Part shown: one piece after another, positions 61,776 through 64,000 of the stretch
How positions within the stretch are numbered: the stretch's first letter is position 1
Layout of the letters: each line of letters opens with the position of its first letter
NCBI GenBank assembly: GCA_031429355.1
Contig: JANOZM010000013.1
Location: forward strand, 620,001-684,000
Reading direction: 5' to 3'
Origin: JANOZM01 sp031429355
GTDB taxonomy: Bacteria; Pseudomonadota; Gammaproteobacteria; Burkholderiales; Burkholderiaceae_E
Length of the DNA: 64,000 nt
Notes under the pieces: model-generated
What the model saw: the letters and a program-made list of their open reading frames with translations, nothing else
The model's database searches: none
What the model was told of the DNA's origin: nothing
Made by a program: the position numbers and the translations under genes

Positions 61776-62414
61776 ATGGCCTACAATTTAGAAGAACAAG
61801 AACAAATCGATGCGCTTAAAGCGTGGTGGAACAAATGGGGTAACTTGCTGTTAGCAGTAGTGACCACCGTGATGTTGGCAATTGTGGCCTACCGCGCTTT
61901 CGGTTGGTATCAAAACAATGAGGCTACCAAAGCGGCTGCCGTTTACGAGGCGTTCAAAGAGCACGTAACAAAAAAAGATTTGCCCAAGGCTAAAGAAGCT
62001 TCGGGTCAGTTATTCGAAAAGCACGGTTCAACCGCGTACGGTCAAATGGCAGCCATGCAAATGGCTAAGTTGTACATGGACGAAAAAGATCCAAAAAGCG
62101 CCAAGACAGTACTCGAATGGGCTTCAACTAAAGCCAAGGATATTGAATTTCAACATTCGGCACGTTTGCGCTTAGCCGGTATTTTGCTCGACGAAAAAGC
62201 CTACGACGAAGGGCTCAAATTATTGTCGGCAACGCCCGATGAACATTATGTGGCCTTGTATGCAGACCGCCGTGGTGATTTGTTGTTTGGTGCAGGCAAG
62301 CCGGCTGAAGCTAAGACCGCTTACAAACAAGCGCTCGATAAGTTAGACGACCGTAGCCCACTGAAAGAAACCGTTAAATTGAAGTATGACTCCTTGGGTG
62401 GAGACGCTTCATGA
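61776..62414 (+). CDS. YfgM-like TPR membrane protein
   Basis: 212 residues: cytoplasmic N-terminus YNLEEQEQIDALKAWWNKWG, one transmembrane helix (about 22-39), then a TPR_21-type periplasmic region. YfgM is an ancillary SecYEG partner in E. coli. The order hisS-yfgM-bamB-der is conserved. Overlaps bamB by 4 bases (ATGA). Confidence 0.9.
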   Translation: MAYNLEEQEQIDALKAWWNKWGNLLLAVVTTVMLAIVAYRAFGWYQNNEATKAAAVYEAFKEHVTKKDLPKAKEASGQLFEKHGSTAYGQMAAMQMAKLYMDEKDPKSAKTVLEWASTKAKDIEFQHSARLRLAGILLDEKAYDEGLKLLSATPDEHYVALYADRRGDLLFGAGKPAEAKTAYKQALDKLDDRSPLKETVKLKYDSLGGDAS

Positions 62415-63553
62415 AATTGGCTGGACGTATCGCTTTTAGGGTACTAACTACAACTGTTTTGGTTGCTTCACTAGCGTCGTGCTCTGCGTTTAGCTTTAAT
62501 AAAAAAGTTGAAACTCCATTGCCCGCGCTTAAAGAGCAAGGCATTGCTAAGCAACTGTGGACCGCTTCGGTTGGAAAGTCGGGCGTTGGTTTTGCACCTA
62601 CTTTAGTTAACGGGCAATTGTTTGCAGCCTCGCAAGATGGGACTGTTATTCGCTTAAATGCAGCTAACGGCCAACCAGTGTTTCGTACATCAATTGGAAA
62701 ACCCCTCAGTGCTGGCGTTGGTAGCGACGGCGAAACTGCTGTTGTAGTTGCGCGCGATGGCGAAGTCATCGCGATTGGCGGAAAAGGTGAAATTAAATGG
62801 CGCTTGCCGCTGCGTCTGGATACGACAACTCCACCAGCAGTTGGCGTCGGAACCGTTGTAGTGCGTTCGCTTGATAACCGGATTGTTGCGCTTGATTTAG
62901 AAACCGGCAAATTGCGTTGGAATTTCCAGCGCACAGCGCCAGCTTTAGTATTACGACAAGCCAGCGGCGTGTCGATGACATCGGGCACTGTATTTGTTGG
63001 CTTAACTGGTGGACGTTTAGTTGCGCTTGGCGTCAATGACGGTACGGTGCGATGGGAAGGTTCTGTTTCTCAATCGCGGGGTGGTAACGATATTGAACGC
63101 ATTGGCGATGTTGTCGGAACTCCGTTAGTAATCGGTCGCGAAGTATGTGCGGTTGCCGTAAAAGGTAATGTTATTTGCGTCGAAGCCTCGTCGGGGCAAC
63201 CTATTTGGTCACGCCCGATTTCAAGCAATTCAGGTTTAGACATCGACCCAAGGCTAGTTGTAGTTTCTCAAGACGAAGGTAGCTTAGTGGCCTATAACCG
63301 CGCCGGCGGCTCACCTGCTTGGACTTCTGTCGCTTTAAAGGGCCGTGAATTATCAGCGCCCGTCATGGTTGGTTCCGCTGTTGTGGTTGGTGATCAAGCC
63401 GGTAACCTGCACGTCATGGCACGTAGTGACGGTGCCGCGTTGGCCCGTTTTAACACCGATGGTTCGCCTATTGTTAGCCAGCCTGTAGCCAACGTTAAGC
63501 AAGTCATCGTACAAACATCCGCTGGTGGGCTGTACGCCTACGAAGTGCAGTAA
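62411..63553 (+). CDS. bamB: Outer membrane assembly lipoprotein BamB
   Basis: 380 residues; lipobox LVASLASC (Cys about 24). PQQ-like beta-propeller repeats such as GTVIRLNAANGQPVFRTSIG and NRIVALDLETGKLRWNF. Component of the BAM complex for outer membrane protein insertion. Followed by der 7 bases later. Confidence 0.95.
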   Translation: MKLAGRIAFRVLTTTVLVASLASCSAFSFNKKVETPLPALKEQGIAKQLWTASVGKSGVGFAPTLVNGQLFAASQDGTVIRLNAANGQPVFRTSIGKPLSAGVGSDGETAVVVARDGEVIAIGGKGEIKWRLPLRLDTTTPPAVGVGTVVVRSLDNRIVALDLETGKLRWNFQRTAPALVLRQASGVSMTSGTVFVGLTGGRLVALGVNDGTVRWEGSVSQSRGGNDIERIGDVVGTPLVIGREVCAVAVKGNVICVEASSGQPIWSRPISSNSGLDIDPRLVVVSQDEGSLVAYNRAGGSPAWTSVALKGRELSAPVMVGSAVVVGDQAGNLHVMARSDGAALARFNTDGSPIVSQPVANVKQVIVQTSAGGLYAYEVQ

Positions 63554-63560
63554 GGTCCAA

Positions 63561-64000
63561 GTGATTCCAGTCGTAGCTTTAGTAGGTCGCCCAAACGTTG
63601 GTAAATCGACGCTTTTTAACCGCTTAACTCGTAGTCGCGACGCGCTTGTTGCCGATGTGCCAGGTCTTACCCGTGACCGGCATTATGGGCAAGGTCGCTA
63701 CGGGGATCGCCGTTACATCGTTATTGATACGGGTGGTTTCGAGCCGGTTGCCAAAGAAGGCATTGCGTTTCAAATGGCCCGCCAAACACGGCAAGCGGTT
63801 ATTGAAGCTGATATTGTGGTGTTTATTTGTGACGGTCGCGATGGGGTTACGCCACACGATTATTCAATTGCCAACGAACTTCGCAAAGCCCGCGCGCAAG
63901 TTACCTTAGTGGTCAACAAATCCGAAGGTATGCGCCGCGAAATCGTTACGGCTGATTTTCACTCGCTAGGTCTTGGCGAACCGCTGGCCATTTCTTCGGC
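63561..64000 (+). CDS. der: GTPase Der (EngA), N-terminal part (cut by window end)
   Basis: GTG 63561 begins VIPVVALVGRPNVGKSTLFN, the G1 motif of the first GTPase domain; the switch I and G3 (DTGGFE) regions follow, and VNKSEG gives NKxD-like G4 (here NKSE, as usual in Der domain 1). About 146 codons are visible; the second GTPase and KH-like domains lie beyond the window. Der acts in 50S ribosome assembly. Confidence 0.95.
   Translation, partial: MIPVVALVGRPNVGKSTLFNRLTRSRDALVADVPGLTRDRHYGQGRYGDRRYIVIDTGGFEPVAKEGIAFQMARQTRQAVIEADIVVFICDGRDGVTPHDYSIANELRKARAQVTLVVNKSEGMRREIVTADFHSLGLGEPLAISS

Overview
The window carries about half of a photosynthesis gene cluster (PGC) of an aerobic anoxygenic phototrophic bacterium, followed by ordinary chromosome. 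The order ndk-rlmN-pilF-rodZ-ispG-hisS-yfgM-bamB-der at the right end, the puhE/DUF3623, acsF and lhaA arrangement, and the HiPIP gene point to a betaproteobacterium of the order Burkholderiales. Base composition looks moderate by eye (no count was made), lower than Rubrivivax-type phototrophs, so a freshwater lineage with a smaller genome is plausible; the genus cannot be fixed from sequence reading alone.

Positions 1-31,600 are the PGC and its insertions. The window opens inside crtD, followed by crtC (both carotenoid genes, + strand). A patatin-like lipoprotein, a LysR-regulator remnant, a DUF5117-type metalloprotease and a DHH phosphoesterase separate these from a minus-strand superoperon of about 17.6 kb. 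In transcription order that is bchF-bchN-bchB-bchH-bchL-bchM-lhaA-puhA-puhB-puhC-acsF-puhE-crtI-crtB, with many 1-8 base overlaps. Divergent from bchF run ppaA/aerR and ppsR, the cobalamin-binding antirepressor and the repressor, then bchG-bch2-bchP. Three near-identical palindromes of the PpsR/CrtJ type (TGT-N12-ACA) lie in the bchF/ppaA intergenic region and just before bchG, so the regulators probably control their own neighbourhood. A HiPIP electron carrier gene closes the block. Use of the oxygen-dependent cyclase AcsF fits an aerobic phototroph. The puf genes, bchCXYZ, bchID, crtE and crtF are not here and are probably beyond the left edge.

Positions 31,700-38,000 are accessory or housekeeping genes: a NarL-type response regulator, dusA, a DUF2069 protein, wrbA, yihY, an alpha/beta hydrolase and a homocysteine-forming sulfhydrylase.

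Positions 38,200-46,700 are a five-gene type IV pilus-type chemosensory operon (two response regulators, CheW-like, receptor, hybrid CheA). The receptor has a Cache-like sensor, and the first regulator has an unusual N-terminal domain.

Positions 46,800-64,000 hold a CBS protein, pcm, nlpD, an exonuclease, rlmD, an EamA transporter and an ABC-F ATPase, then a BI-1 membrane protein and the ndk-to-der housekeeping run; der is cut by the window end. No tRNA, rRNA, insertion sequence or CRISPR array was recognised. I found no clearly new multi-gene system. The best leads are the ppsR start and cysteine pattern, the paired PpsR operators, the regulator with a degenerate receiver-like domain, and several short tandem repeats.
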